DNA from: Oscillospiraceae bacterium
GTDB lineage: Bacteria > Bacillota > Clostridia > Oscillospirales > Oscillospiraceae
Reading direction: 5' to 3'
NCBI GenBank assembly: GCA_017455685.1
Contig: JAFSZH010000079.1
Location: 1-32,073, forward strand
Length of the DNA: 32,073 nucleotides
Shown: positions 21,997 to 29,955 of the stretch, piece after piece
How the letters are laid out: each line of letters opens with the position of its first letter
Position numbering within the stretch: the stretch's first letter is position 1
Program-made: the position numbers and the translations under genes
The notes under the pieces: model-generated
The model's database searches: none
Told to the model about the DNA's origin: nothing
Seen by the model: the letters and a program-made list of their open reading frames with translations, nothing else

Positions 21997-23319
21997 TTAT
22001 TCTCCTTTTTCCTGTATTCCGTAATATCCGTCCCCCGCCAGCATGACAAGGCAGGGCCGGGTCTCGCCCAGGACGGTGGTATACTCGCTGACAGCCAGAG
22101 GCACGGCGAAAACGTGGATGGGCTGGGTGCGGGAGAGGTAGTCGATCCGCTGGGGGATGATCAGCCGCACCACGTCCACGTAGCTGCCGCCGGAGACGGT
22201 GACCACCGTCATTTCCGGGGCGGCGGGGGACAGCCTGACCACGTTGGCGCGGATCACCCGCAGGGTGTAAATGCGCATCCACCGGGGCACGTCCATGGCC
22301 CCGTCCACGTGCAGACAGTCCCAGATGGTCAGCCGGCTGTCAAAATCCGAAACGTACCGGGAGTAGAAGAAGTTTTCGTGGTCTTCCTCCTCCCACAGCT
22401 CGGGGTGGGCGTTGAGGAACTCGATCCGCTCAGGGGTCAGCTCGAATTTCGCCTCCCCGGTGCCCAGGGACGCCAGCGCCTCCATCCAGGTGGGGGTGTA
22501 GCACCCGGCGGTGAAGGTCCCCCGGCGCAGATAGTAGTTCTCGCCCTCATAGCGCAGGGCGCCCTGGCCGTCCATGGCCCCGGCGCTCCACGCGCCCTCG
22601 TAGGTGAAGGCCACGCCCTCGCCGCTGACGGAGGTGAAGCGGCCCTCGCCCTCCGGCAGGCCGTCCGCACCGGCGCCCTCATAGGCACCGGCGCAGGTTT
22701 GCCCCTCCATCATGGTCAGAAGCCGGTCAGCCAGCAGCTCCCCGGTCCCGGCGGGCTCTCCTTCGGCCCAGCCGCCGTTCCAGCAAAGGCTCTGGCCCAC
22801 GGCGTTTTTGCCCTCAAAAACGCCCTCGCCCTCCGGCAGGCCGCCCACAAGGTCCCCGGTGTAGGTCCCGGCGTAATCGCTATCGCACCAGCGGAGGTCG
22901 GCGGGCAGGGACGCTGCCTCACCGTCCCGGAGCTCCCCGGCGGCAAAGGTGCCGGTGAACGTGCCTCCGGCCAGCTCCGCAGTCCCCTCGCCCTCCGGCA
23001 GACCGCCGACGATGGGGCCGGTATACCGCCCGGTGAACGTCTCTCCGGCGACGGTGAGGCGGCAGGGCAAGGCCTCGCACGTCCCGTCCAGCAGCTCCTC
23101 CCCCCGGAGGGTGCCTTCAAACCGCCAGCTGTCCGCGCCGGTGAGGCGACCGTCGGCGGTCCCGTCCCGGGGATCCGCCGTGCCGGTGAAGGAAGCTTCC
23201 GTCAGCGCGTCCAGCCGGACGGTCCATGGTTCGTTTTCCACTTCCCGGGGCTTTTTTTCACAGCCCGCCAGCAACAGGGCCAGAACCAGCGCCGGGAAAA
23301 GCAGTTTCCATCTTTTCAT
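21997..23319 (-). CDS. MORN-repeat lipoprotein
   Basis: A secreted lipoprotein of about 440 aa. The basic N-terminus and hydrophobic helix end in the lipobox LLAGC, so Cys is lipidated and the protein anchored outside the membrane. At least three MORN-like units carry the GGLPEGEG or DGLPEGEG core, with weaker ones between (GEPAGTGEL, AMDGQGALRY). The last 150 residues, with a WDCLHVDGAMDVPRWMRIYTL block, are a separate non-repeat domain I do not recognise. A GTG at 23334 is in frame, but GAGGAGG sits correctly for the ATG at 23319. The ribosome binding site overlaps the end of the upstream transglutaminase gene. Confidence 0.85.
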   Translation of the reverse strand: MKRWKLLFPALVLALLLAGCEKKPREVENEPWTVRLDALTEASFTGTADPRDGTADGRLTGADSWRFEGTLRGEELLDGTCEALPCRLTVAGETFTGRYTGPIVGGLPEGEGTAELAGGTFTGTFAAGELRDGEAASLPADLRWCDSDYAGTYTGDLVGGLPEGEGVFEGKNAVGQSLCWNGGWAEGEPAGTGELLADRLLTMMEGQTCAGAYEGAGADGLPEGEGRFTSVSGEGVAFTYEGAWSAGAMDGQGALRYEGENYYLRRGTFTAGCYTPTWMEALASLGTGEAKFELTPERIEFLNAHPELWEEEDHENFFYSRYVSDFDSRLTIWDCLHVDGAMDVPRWMRIYTLRVIRANVVRLSPAAPEMTVVTVSGGSYVDVVRLIIPQRIDYLSRTQPIHVFAVPLAVSEYTTVLGETRPCLVMLAGDGYYGIQEKGE

Positions 23320-23330
23320 GGCGGCCCTCC

Positions 23331-24548
23331 TCACTGCGGCAGGAGACCTTCGTTGGTCTCCCGGGGCACCAGATCATCGGTAAAGGGCTGCTCGATATAG
23401 TTGTGCCTTCTGCGGGTCACGTCGTTCATGGCAAAGAAGTTGGCGTCCAGTATCCCTTCCCTGTTCCGCTGGACCATTTCCAGCTCCACGTCGTAGGTCA
23501 GGCGGTAGCCGTCATCCACAACGATCTCCACCCAGCCATGGGGCGCGTCTCCGCCGCAGGTGCCGCTGACGATCTTGGCGTCGTAGCCCACGCCCCGGGC
23601 CAGGGACCAGAACGCGGCGGCGTAGCAGTAGCAGTTGCCCTTGCCGGTGGAAAACATGGTCAGCGCCTCCTGCAGCTGCCAGCCCACGTCCCCCACCTTG
23701 TAATAGTTCCGGCGGAGATAGGTAAAGGAATCGCGCACGTAGCAGTAGCAGGCGTACAGCCGTTCATCCTGGGCCATGGAATCGTCGGTATAGTTTCGGA
23801 TCACGTCCTCCACGTAGCCGTCCAGCTCCCGGCTGCCGGAGGTGTACTTCCCGTCCGGGCCGAAAAGCAGGGTGCCCTGAAAGGCGTTCTTGCGGAAATA
23901 GCCGCTCTCCTCCACGAAATAGAGCCCCCCGTCCACGAACAGCAGCCCCGGTTCGGGATGGCCGTCTTCCCCGGGCCAGGTCCGCAGGCTCACCGCCGCG
24001 GATGCGATATCTCCCGCAGCCCAGTAGCCGGGCTCCACGTCCGGGAAATAGTCTCCTTCGGCGGCCGGTTCGATGCCCAGCAGCCGGTTGAGGCACACCG
24101 CGGTCTCCGCCCGGGTGACCTGCTCGTCCCCCAAATAAGAGATGCTGTCCATGACGGCGCTGACGCGGGACCCGGCGTACTTCTGCACCAGCAGCGCGGC
24201 GAAGCGGTCCTCGGTCAGCTCCTCCGCGGGGTCGTCGATCTCCAGCGTCTGCTCCGCAGCCAGCTCCAGCGCCCGGGCCAGCTCCCCGGCGGTGACGGTC
24301 CGTTCGGGATAAAAGAGTCCGTCTTCGGAGACCATATACCCGGTGTGCACCGGCGGCGCGGGCCGGGGCGTGGCCGTGGGGGCCGGCGTCGCGGCGGGCT
24401 CCTGCGCGGCGGCGTCAAAGCGCAGCCGGGGCCAGACCCACACGTATCCCACGTAAGCCACGCCCGCCAGCAGCGCCACGGTCAGGGACAGTACCGTCAG
24501 CGTCCCGGTCAGAGAGGAGCGTTTTTTCTTTGTCTTCGTTTCCTCCAT
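23331..24548 (-). CDS. Membrane-anchored transglutaminase-like protein
   Basis: A 405-aa extracellular protein with a single N-terminal membrane anchor (about 14-40), then a Pro/Ala/Thr-rich spacer. The middle region is SLH-like, with VTRAETAVCLNRLLG and FPDVEPGYWAAGDIASA (the FxDV...W pattern of surface-layer homology domains). The C-terminal transglutaminase core has GNCYCYAAAFWSLARGVG (catalytic Cys), HGWVEIVVDDGY (catalytic His) and TYDVELE (catalytic Asp). Such bacterial domains act as proteases or crosslinkers, often on the cell wall. CTGGAGG precedes the ATG; 31 nt separate it from asnA and 11 nt from the lipoprotein gene. Confidence 0.87.
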   Translation of the reverse strand: MEETKTKKKRSSLTGTLTVLSLTVALLAGVAYVGYVWVWPRLRFDAAAQEPAATPAPTATPRPAPPVHTGYMVSEDGLFYPERTVTAGELARALELAAEQTLEIDDPAEELTEDRFAALLVQKYAGSRVSAVMDSISYLGDEQVTRAETAVCLNRLLGIEPAAEGDYFPDVEPGYWAAGDIASAAVSLRTWPGEDGHPEPGLLFVDGGLYFVEESGYFRKNAFQGTLLFGPDGKYTSGSRELDGYVEDVIRNYTDDSMAQDERLYACYCYVRDSFTYLRRNYYKVGDVGWQLQEALTMFSTGKGNCYCYAAAFWSLARGVGYDAKIVSGTCGGDAPHGWVEIVVDDGYRLTYDVELEMVQRNREGILDANFFAMNDVTRRRHNYIEQPFTDDLVPRETNEGLLPQ

Positions 24549-24578
24549 GCGAGGAATCCTCCAGGTTGATTCTTTCTT

Positions 24579-25592
24579 TTACAGGAGATGGACGCCCCGG
24601 TCCCGGCACAGGTTCACCGTTTCCTCGTCCCAGACGCCGGACTGCACCTCGCCGATGTGGGCGCAGCCGATGAGCAGCATGCACAGCCGGGACTGGCCGA
24701 TGCCGCCGCCGATGGTATAGGGCAGCTCGCCCGCCAGCAGCGCCTTATGGAAGGGAAGCTGCCGCCGGTCGTCGCAGCCGGAAAGCCGCAGCTGTCTGTC
24801 CAGGCTCTCCGGGCTCACCCGGATGCCCATGGAGGAGATCTCCATAGGCCGGTCCAGCACCGTATTGCGGAAAAAGATGTCTCCGTTCAGCTCCCAGTCG
24901 TCATAGTCGGGGGCACGGCCGTCGTGCTTCTGCCCGGAACGGAGGGTCTTGCCGATCTGCATGATGAACACCGTGGGGTGGAGCCTGGTGATCTCGTCCT
25001 CCCTTTGACTGGGCGTCAGATCGGGGTACATGTCCTCCAGTTCCTGGCTGGTGATGAAGAACACGTCCCGGCTGAGGTGGGCGCGAAGCCGGGGGAATTC
25101 CCATTCCAGCTCGTCCCCGGTCATGCAGATGGCGGTGACGATCCGGCGCACGGTCTCCCGCAGATACGCCTCCGTCCGGTCCTCCGGGCGGATCACCTTT
25201 TCCCAATCCCACTGGTCCACGTAGACGGAGTGGATGTTGTCCAGCACCGCCTCGTCCCGGCGGATGGCGTTCATGTCGGTGCAAAGGCCCTTGCCCTCGT
25301 AGAAGTTGTATTCCTTCAGCGCCCAGCGCTTCCACTTGGCCAGGGAGTGGACCACCTGGCACTCCGCGTCGCCCACGGCGGGCACGTCGAAGGAGACGGG
25401 CCGCTCCACGCCGTTGAGGTCGTCGTTGAGGCCGGTATCCGCCCGGACGAACAGCGGCGCGGACACCCGCTTGAGATTCAGCGCAGAGCCCAGATTTTTC
25501 TGAAAGCTGCGCTTGATGAATTCGATGGCGCGCTGCATCTCATAGACGCTCAGCCGGGGCTCGTAGCCCTGGGGGATGATGCAGGTGTTCAT
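24579..25592 (-). CDS. asnA: Aspartate-ammonia ligase (asparagine synthetase A)
   Basis: A 337-aa cytoplasmic enzyme making asparagine from aspartate, ammonia and ATP; structurally related to class II aminoacyl-tRNA synthetases. Diagnostic segments are VSAPLFVRADTGLNDDLNG, VVHSLAKWKRWAL, GLCTDMNAIRRDE, HSVYVDQWDWEK, and near the C-terminus LPYTIGGGIGQSRLCMLLIG (class II motif 3-like). Length matches the family (about 330). The start overlaps the stop of the WYL regulator gene by ATGA, and GGAGG is inside that gene's end, so the two are co-translated. Confidence 0.97.
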   Translation of the reverse strand: MNTCIIPQGYEPRLSVYEMQRAIEFIKRSFQKNLGSALNLKRVSAPLFVRADTGLNDDLNGVERPVSFDVPAVGDAECQVVHSLAKWKRWALKEYNFYEGKGLCTDMNAIRRDEAVLDNIHSVYVDQWDWEKVIRPEDRTEAYLRETVRRIVTAICMTGDELEWEFPRLRAHLSRDVFFITSQELEDMYPDLTPSQREDEITRLHPTVFIMQIGKTLRSGQKHDGRAPDYDDWELNGDIFFRNTVLDRPMEISSMGIRVSPESLDRQLRLSGCDDRRQLPFHKALLAGELPYTIGGGIGQSRLCMLLIGCAHIGEVQSGVWDEETVNLCRDRGVHLL

Positions 25593-26596
25593 GGGTTTCC
25601 CTCCTTTTCGGGATAACGGGACAGAATACTTTCAAGCAGCCTGCGCATGGCGTCCGCGGCGCTCCGGGGGGCAAGGATGCGCACCCCGTCGCCGAAATTG
25701 CACAGCCAGGCGAAAAACGGCAGCGTCACCGCCGCGGGCACCGTGACGGTGAAGTGGTCCTCGTCCGCCGGGACCAGGATCGCGTCCGCGCCGAACCGGT
25801 CGATGACCGCCCCGGCCAGGTCGTTCCGGAATTCCAGACGCACGTTCACGGGCTCGCCGGAGAACATGCCGAAATGGGCGTTGGCGTAGGCGGACATATC
25901 CAGCTCCCGCAGCAGCTCCTTTCCCTCCCGGGTCCGGCCGGTGCGGCGCAGATCGGTGATCTTGTCCACCCGGAAGTGCTTGATGATGCCGGCCTTGTCG
26001 TCACGGCCCACCAGATAGTAGTTCTCGTTGTCCCACAGCAGGGCGAAGGGGCTGACCTCGTACCAGTCGCCCCCGTGGCGCAGCTGCCGACGGCGCTGGG
26101 GGTCGTAGCGGAAATAGTGGAAAAGGATCTTCTCGTCCGCGTCGATGGCGGTGTGGAGATCGTCCACCAGATAGTAAATGGACTCATTCATGGATTTGAT
26201 CCGGTTTTTGACCCACACCTGCCGCCGCAGGCCCCGGGCCTGATAGGCGCTGGCCAGCTTTTCGATCTTGCCGATGAGCTCCAGAGATTTTTTATGGGTG
26301 ATGAACCGGGAGGACTGGACGCTGTCCACCAGCAGCCGCAGCTCCGGGAGCTGGAAGTCCCGCTCTCCCAGATACCAACCGCTGGCGTTGCCCTGCCGGA
26401 CGCGCTCCACGTCCAGACCGAAGGCGGCCAGGGTCTCCATGTCGTCGTAGATCGACTTCCGCTCGGCGCTGACGCCCTGAGAAGCCAGGTACTTGATCAG
26501 CTCCTGGGTGGAAACGGGATGCTCCTCATCCGTGTTCTGCTCCAGATACTGCCGCAGCAGAAGCAGCTTTTGTTTTTGATTGGGTGATTTCGCCAT
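25589..26596 (-). CDS. WYL domain-containing transcriptional regulator
   Basis: A 335-aa regulator with an N-terminal winged HTH (about 10-75; LLLLRQYLEQNTDEEHPVSTQELIKYLASQGVSAERKSIYDDMETLAAFGLDV) and a WYL effector domain. The WYL part shows SPFALLWDNENYYLVGRDDKAGIIKHFRVDKI, with the typical YYLVG-type strand and basic loop, followed by the WCX C-terminal region. WYL proteins sense nucleic acids or nucleotide-like ligands in the cases studied. Being the first gene of the operon and overlapping asnA, it may control its own unit. The promoter is visible upstream. Confidence 0.92.
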   Translation of the reverse strand: MAKSPNQKQKLLLLRQYLEQNTDEEHPVSTQELIKYLASQGVSAERKSIYDDMETLAAFGLDVERVRQGNASGWYLGERDFQLPELRLLVDSVQSSRFITHKKSLELIGKIEKLASAYQARGLRRQVWVKNRIKSMNESIYYLVDDLHTAIDADEKILFHYFRYDPQRRRQLRHGGDWYEVSPFALLWDNENYYLVGRDDKAGIIKHFRVDKITDLRRTGRTREGKELLRELDMSAYANAHFGMFSGEPVNVRLEFRNDLAGAVIDRFGADAILVPADEDHFTVTVPAAVTLPFFAWLCNFGDGVRILAPRSAADAMRRLLESILSRYPEKEGNP

Positions 26597-26631
26597 TTTT
26601 TCGACCCCTCTCCGGCGGAACTGACCGAATC

Positions 26632-26660
26632 ATTATAATACTCTTTTTCTCAAAGGGCAA
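26632..26660 (-). promoter_or_regulatory. Sigma-A promoter of the WYL-asnA operon
   Basis: On the minus strand TTGCCC (26655-26660), a 17-nt spacer and a perfect TATAAT (26632-26637), 35 nt before the ATG. It is back to back with the PPTase promoter, 13 nt apart. Confidence 0.8.
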
Positions 26661-26673
26661 TGCCGGAAAAACA

Positions 26674-26702
26674 TTGAAACTGCGGTTTTTCCCTTGTATA
26701 AT
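26674..26702 (+). promoter_or_regulatory. Sigma-A promoter of the PPTase gene
   Basis: TTGAAA (26674-26679), a 17-nt spacer and a perfect TATAAT (26697-26702). Only six bases separate the -10 box from the ATG at 26709, so transcription should begin at or next to the start codon. Confidence 0.85.
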
Positions 26703-26708
26703 AAGCAC

Positions 26709-27317
26709 ATGGAAATTTATTTCGTCAACGTTGAACAGCTTGCGGGAAAAGAGGACGCGGCCCTGGCGCTGCTGTCTCCCGCCCGGCGGGAAAAGGCGGA
26801 GCGGCTCCGCTTCGGCCCGGCCCAGCGTCAGAGCCTCGGCGCGGGGCTGCTGCTGCGGCACGTCTTCGGTCCCCGGGACCCGGCGATCGCGCCGGGCGGC
26901 AAGCCTTTTTTCTCCGGGGAGGCGGAATTCTGCCTGTCCCACAGCGGCCGCTTCGCCGCGCTGGCGGTGTCCGGGGAGGCTGTGGGGCTGGATCTGGAAA
27001 CCGTGGCCCCCGTCCGGGAGGCGGTGATCCGCCGGGTGCTCACGCCCGAGGAACGCCGCTGGCTCGCCGACGCCGGAGAAGCGGGCTTCGCCTTTCTCTG
27101 GACCCGGAAGGAGGCCGCGCTGAAGCTGCTGGGCACCGGCGTCGACCGGTCGCTCCGCTCCTTCCGGGTGCTGCCGGAGGACGAGCCCATGCTGGACGGG
27201 CGGCGGATCTGCCTGCGTACCATCCGGTGGGAGGACTGCGTGCTCACCGCCGCGGCGGAGGCGCCCTTTTCCCTGCCGGAGCTCCGGGAGCTCCCGGCGG
27301 AAGAATTGCTCACATAA
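26709..27317 (+). CDS. 4'-phosphopantetheinyl transferase superfamily protein
   Basis: A 202-aa enzyme that transfers phosphopantetheine from CoA to carrier proteins (Sfp-like). The N-terminal half has FCLSHSGRFAALAVS, matching the SHS block of the family. The Mg2+/CoA site is GLDLE (93-97) followed by FLWTRKEAALK (129-139), the (W)xxKEAxxK signature. It is shorter than Sfp (224 aa). An upstream in-frame TTG at 26694 is excluded because it overlaps the promoter. No ribosome binding site is possible if the mRNA starts at the ATG, so leaderless translation is likely. Its carrier-protein substrate is not in the window. Confidence 0.92.
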   Translation: MEIYFVNVEQLAGKEDAALALLSPARREKAERLRFGPAQRQSLGAGLLLRHVFGPRDPAIAPGGKPFFSGEAEFCLSHSGRFAALAVSGEAVGLDLETVAPVREAVIRRVLTPEERRWLADAGEAGFAFLWTRKEAALKLLGTGVDRSLRSFRVLPEDEPMLDGRRICLRTIRWEDCVLTAAAEAPFSLPELRELPAEELLT

Positions 27318-27329
27318 CGGAGGTCGGAT

Positions 27330-28193
27330 ATGGACATTCGCACGATGGGAAAGCCCGGTGCCCCGGCGGTGCTGCTGCTGGGGAACGCCGACGACAGCTT
27401 CGCGCTGCTCTCGGAGACCTTTGCCGGACTGGAAAAGGATTACTTCCTGCTCTTCCCTGTGTTTGACGCTCCGGAGGACGGCGAAGCGCGGGCCCGGGCG
27501 CTGGAGGCCGCTCTGCTGGAGGGCTATGCCGGGCGCATCTGGGGGGCCTACGGTCTCCGGGAGGGGGCCGCGCTGTTGCTGGACGTGTTCGTCCGGGGCA
27601 GGATCTTCTGCCGGACCGCGGTGCTGGAGGGAGCCTTCGCTCTGTCGGGGCCCGTCTACGGCAACGCCGTGGGGCGGATGATCTGCTGGATCAATGCCAA
27701 AGACAAGGCGGCCAAGGCATCCTGGGAGGCCCTGCGGGGCCGGGTGCGGGGGGTGTCCTCCCTGACCATGAAAAAGCTGAAAAAGGACCAGACCTTCGGT
27801 GAGATCCGGCCCGATCTGGCGGTGAAGCGGCTGAAAAAGGAATTCGGCACGGCGGTGATCGTCACCAGCGCGGACGTGCTGCCCCAGTGCTCGGAAACCG
27901 TCTGGCGGGAGCTGAACACCCATATCCCCCGCATGGAGCTCAGCGCGCTGACGGAAAAAGAGCCCACGCTGTGCCTCAGCGACGGCTACGTGATGATCCA
28001 GGACGGCCGCTCCCCCAGGCTGTCCCACTGGAGCCACATGACCCGTCTGGAATCTCTGGGCGAGGACGGTACCATCTGCACCGACCAGGTGGAGCTGGAC
28101 GCCGGGAAGCTCAACGCCCTGGCCGGGCCGCTGACCGGGCTCTATCTGAAGGGCCTCCAGCGGAAGCGCCGCCGGGCGCTGAAAAAGCTCTGA
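27330..28193 (+). CDS. Uncharacterised 287-aa protein, alpha/beta-hydrolase-like N-terminus
   Basis: Not firmly recognised. The first 120 residues look like a degenerate alpha/beta-hydrolase: GKPGAPAVLLLGNADDSF (first strand and turn), LEKDYFLLFPVFD, and GAYGLREGAALLL where the nucleophile elbow G-x-S-x-G would be. Tyr replaces Ser, so normal hydrolase chemistry is not expected. The second half is helical and basic, with KKLKKDQTFGEIRPDLAVKRLKKEFG, and ends RKRRRALKKL. No signal or membrane segment. GGAGG lies 7 nt before the ATG, 12 nt after the PPTase stop; its own stop overlaps the sfsA start by one base, so the three genes form one transcript. Confidence 0.75.
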   Translation: MDIRTMGKPGAPAVLLLGNADDSFALLSETFAGLEKDYFLLFPVFDAPEDGEARARALEAALLEGYAGRIWGAYGLREGAALLLDVFVRGRIFCRTAVLEGAFALSGPVYGNAVGRMICWINAKDKAAKASWEALRGRVRGVSSLTMKKLKKDQTFGEIRPDLAVKRLKKEFGTAVIVTSADVLPQCSETVWRELNTHIPRMELSALTEKEPTLCLSDGYVMIQDGRSPRLSHWSHMTRLESLGEDGTICTDQVELDAGKLNALAGPLTGLYLKGLQRKRRRALKKL

Positions 28194-28864
28194 TGCGCTA
28201 CGGTTCCGTCAGAGAAGGGCGCTTTCTCGCCCGGCCCAACCGCTTCATCGCCCGGGTGGAGCTCTGCGGGGCCGTGGAAACGGTCCACGTGAAGAACACC
28301 GGCCGCTGCCGGGAGCTGCTCGTGCCCGGGGCAAGGGTGATCCTGGCGGCGGCGGACGATCCCCGGCGGAAGACCCGGTACGATCTGGTGGCCGTGTGGA
28401 AGGGCGAGACGCTCATCAACATGGACTCCCAGGCCCCCAATACCGCCGCGCCGGAGCTGCTGCGGCGGCTGTTTCCCGGCTGCGCGATCTTCCCGGAGCG
28501 GACCTTCGGCAGCTCCCGCTTCGACTTCTATCTGGAACAGGGGACGCGAAAGATCTTCGTGGAGGTCAAGGGAGTGACTCTGGAGCGGGAGGGGCTGGCC
28601 CTCTTCCCCGACGCTCCCACGGAGCGGGGCAGGAAGCATCTCGCCGAGCTGGTCCGGGCCGTGGAGCAGGGCTATGAGGCGTGGGTGCTGTTCCTCATCC
28701 AGATGGAGGGCTGCGCCGCCTTCGCCCCCAACGAGGAGACCGATCCGGCCTTTGCCGCCGCCCTCCGCGCCGCCCGGGGCGCCGGGATGGGGATATTGTG
28801 CTATGACTGCGCCGTGACCCCCGAGAGCATGACCCCCCGGGAGAGCATAAAGATCCTGCTTTGA
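28193..28864 (+). CDS. sfsA: DNA/RNA nuclease SfsA
   Basis: A 223-aa protein of the SfsA family, first named sugar fermentation stimulation protein and now described as a nuclease with an N-terminal OB-like fold and a PD-(D/E)XK-type catalytic domain. Visible motifs are REGRFLARPNRFIARVEL at the start, HVKNTGRCRELLVPGARV, GSSRFDFYLE (catalytic Asp), IFVEVKGVTLE (catalytic Glu-x-Lys) and FPDAPTERGRKHLAEL. The start shares a base with the upstream stop (TGATG). Length is slightly below E. coli SfsA (234 aa). Last gene of the PPTase unit. Confidence 0.94.
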   Translation: MRYGSVREGRFLARPNRFIARVELCGAVETVHVKNTGRCRELLVPGARVILAAADDPRRKTRYDLVAVWKGETLINMDSQAPNTAAPELLRRLFPGCAIFPERTFGSSRFDFYLEQGTRKIFVEVKGVTLEREGLALFPDAPTERGRKHLAELVRAVEQGYEAWVLFLIQMEGCAAFAPNEETDPAFAAALRAARGAGMGILCYDCAVTPESMTPRESIKILL

Positions 28865-28871
28865 TACGAAA

Positions 28872-28902
28872 GAGGACCCGCCGTTAAGCGGGTCCTCTTT
28901 TT
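28872..28902 (+). terminator. Intrinsic terminator after sfsA
   Basis: A perfect 10-bp stem (28872-28881 with 28888-28897), 6-nt loop, then TTTTT. The convergent kinase gene stops at 28902, so the hairpin may serve both transcripts, though its minus-strand T-run is weak. Confidence 0.9.
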
Positions 28903-29834
28903 CATTCTTCCACGTCGACGTCCAGTCCCAGCTCCCGGGGCTGGAAGCGGGGACAGGTACTCTCGGAAATGGTGATCACCGAGGCGGCCAGGTGGGTGCC
29001 GATGTCCACCGCCTCCCGCATGGTTTTTCCGTAGGTGAGGCCGATGGCCACCCCCGCGCAGAAGGCGTCCCCGGCGCCGGTGGTGTCCCGGACCTTCACG
29101 CTCTCCGGCGGGCAGAAGCCCCGGTCTCCGTCCAGGGCGGCGTACACCGCCCCCCGGCTCCCCAGCGTCACCACCATGGAGGGGATGTTGGCCCGGGTGA
29201 TGCGCGCGAAGAGCTCCTCGGTGAGTTCCTCCGGGGTCAGGGCGCTGAAATCGTCTACGAACAGGATCCCCGCCTCCTGCAAATTGCACACGAAGCAGTC
29301 GATGGACTGGAGGAAGTCCCGGCGCTGGGAGGCGATGACCATGTTGGAGACCACGGCGTAGACCTTTTTGGAATACTTTTCCGCATAGTGGAAAATGCGC
29401 TTGATGATCTCCTTGTCCATGTCGATCTCCACCACGATGCTGTCCGCGTCGGCGAAGATCTCGTCCCCCTTCTCGTCCAGCAGATCCGCCAGCGCACCCA
29501 TCTCCGGGCGCTTGGAAATGGACCCGGCCAGGTCCCCGGTGTTGTCGAACACCGCCAGCCAGATCCCCATGCCGTCGGGCCGGGTCAGCACGTAGTCCAC
29601 GTCCACCTTGTGCTTGCGCAGCTTGGCGAGGACCTCCGCCCCCGAGGCGGTGTCGTCCACCAGACCCAGGAACCGGGGCCGCAGCTCCACGTTGGCGATA
29701 TCCTCCGCCACGTTCCGGCCCACGCCGCCGTGGACGATCTCCACCCGTCCGGCGTTGCGGCCGGTGGGGTTGTACAAATCATCGGGAAAGCCCTTGATGT
29801 CTACGAACACGGTCCCGATCACCACGATGGCCAT
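28902..29834 (-). CDS. PfkB family carbohydrate kinase (pseudouridine-kinase-like)
   Basis: A 310-aa ribokinase-fold kinase phosphorylating a sugar or nucleoside. The first strand VVIGTVFVDIKG and the substrate-binding GGVGRNVAEDIA are most like the pseudouridine kinase (PsuK) branch. The ATP/anion-hole signature DTTGAGDAFCAGVA (about 249-262) has the catalytic Asp in GAGD. Unlike many PsuK loci, no pseudouridine glycosidase gene is adjacent, so the substrate is uncertain. GGAGGAG precedes the ATG. Convergent with sfsA. A 5'-leader hairpin (29851-29871) lies just before the ribosome binding site. Confidence 0.9.
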   Translation of the reverse strand: MAIVVIGTVFVDIKGFPDDLYNPTGRNAGRVEIVHGGVGRNVAEDIANVELRPRFLGLVDDTASGAEVLAKLRKHKVDVDYVLTRPDGMGIWLAVFDNTGDLAGSISKRPEMGALADLLDEKGDEIFADADSIVVEIDMDKEIIKRIFHYAEKYSKKVYAVVSNMVIASQRRDFLQSIDCFVCNLQEAGILFVDDFSALTPEELTEELFARITRANIPSMVVTLGSRGAVYAALDGDRGFCPPESVKVRDTTGAGDAFCAGVAIGLTYGKTMREAVDIGTHLAASVITISESTCPRFQPRELGLDVDVEE

Positions 29835-29850
29835 AGTCCCACTCCTCCGT

Positions 29851-29871
29851 CCCCGGCGGTTTTCGCCGGGG
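29851..29871. other. Stem-loop in the kinase gene leader
   Basis: A perfect 8-bp GC stem (29851-29858 with 29864-29871). In the minus-strand mRNA it ends a few bases before the GGAGGAG ribosome binding site. On the plus strand it is followed by a T-rich stretch and could act as a terminator. Confidence 0.5.
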
Positions 29872-29896
29872 TTTTCTCTCTTTCGATGTGTTTTTT

Positions 29897-29925
29897 ACTC
29901 TATCACATTCCGCGTGAAATCACAA
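29897..29925 (-). promoter_or_regulatory. Possible promoter of the PfkB kinase gene
   Basis: On the minus strand TTGTGA (29920-29925), a 17-nt spacer and TAGAGT (29897-29902). Both boxes are imperfect; position is suitable, directly after the feo terminator hairpin. Confidence 0.35.
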
Positions 29926-29947
29926 GGGCCGGGAGCATTCCCGGCCC
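29926..29947 (-). terminator. Terminator-like hairpin ending the feoB unit
   Basis: A perfect 9-bp GC-rich stem (29926-29934 with 29939-29947) with a 4-nt loop, followed on the minus strand by TTGTGATTT. The U-tract is weak. Confidence 0.65.
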
Positions 29948-29955
29948 GGTCGTAT

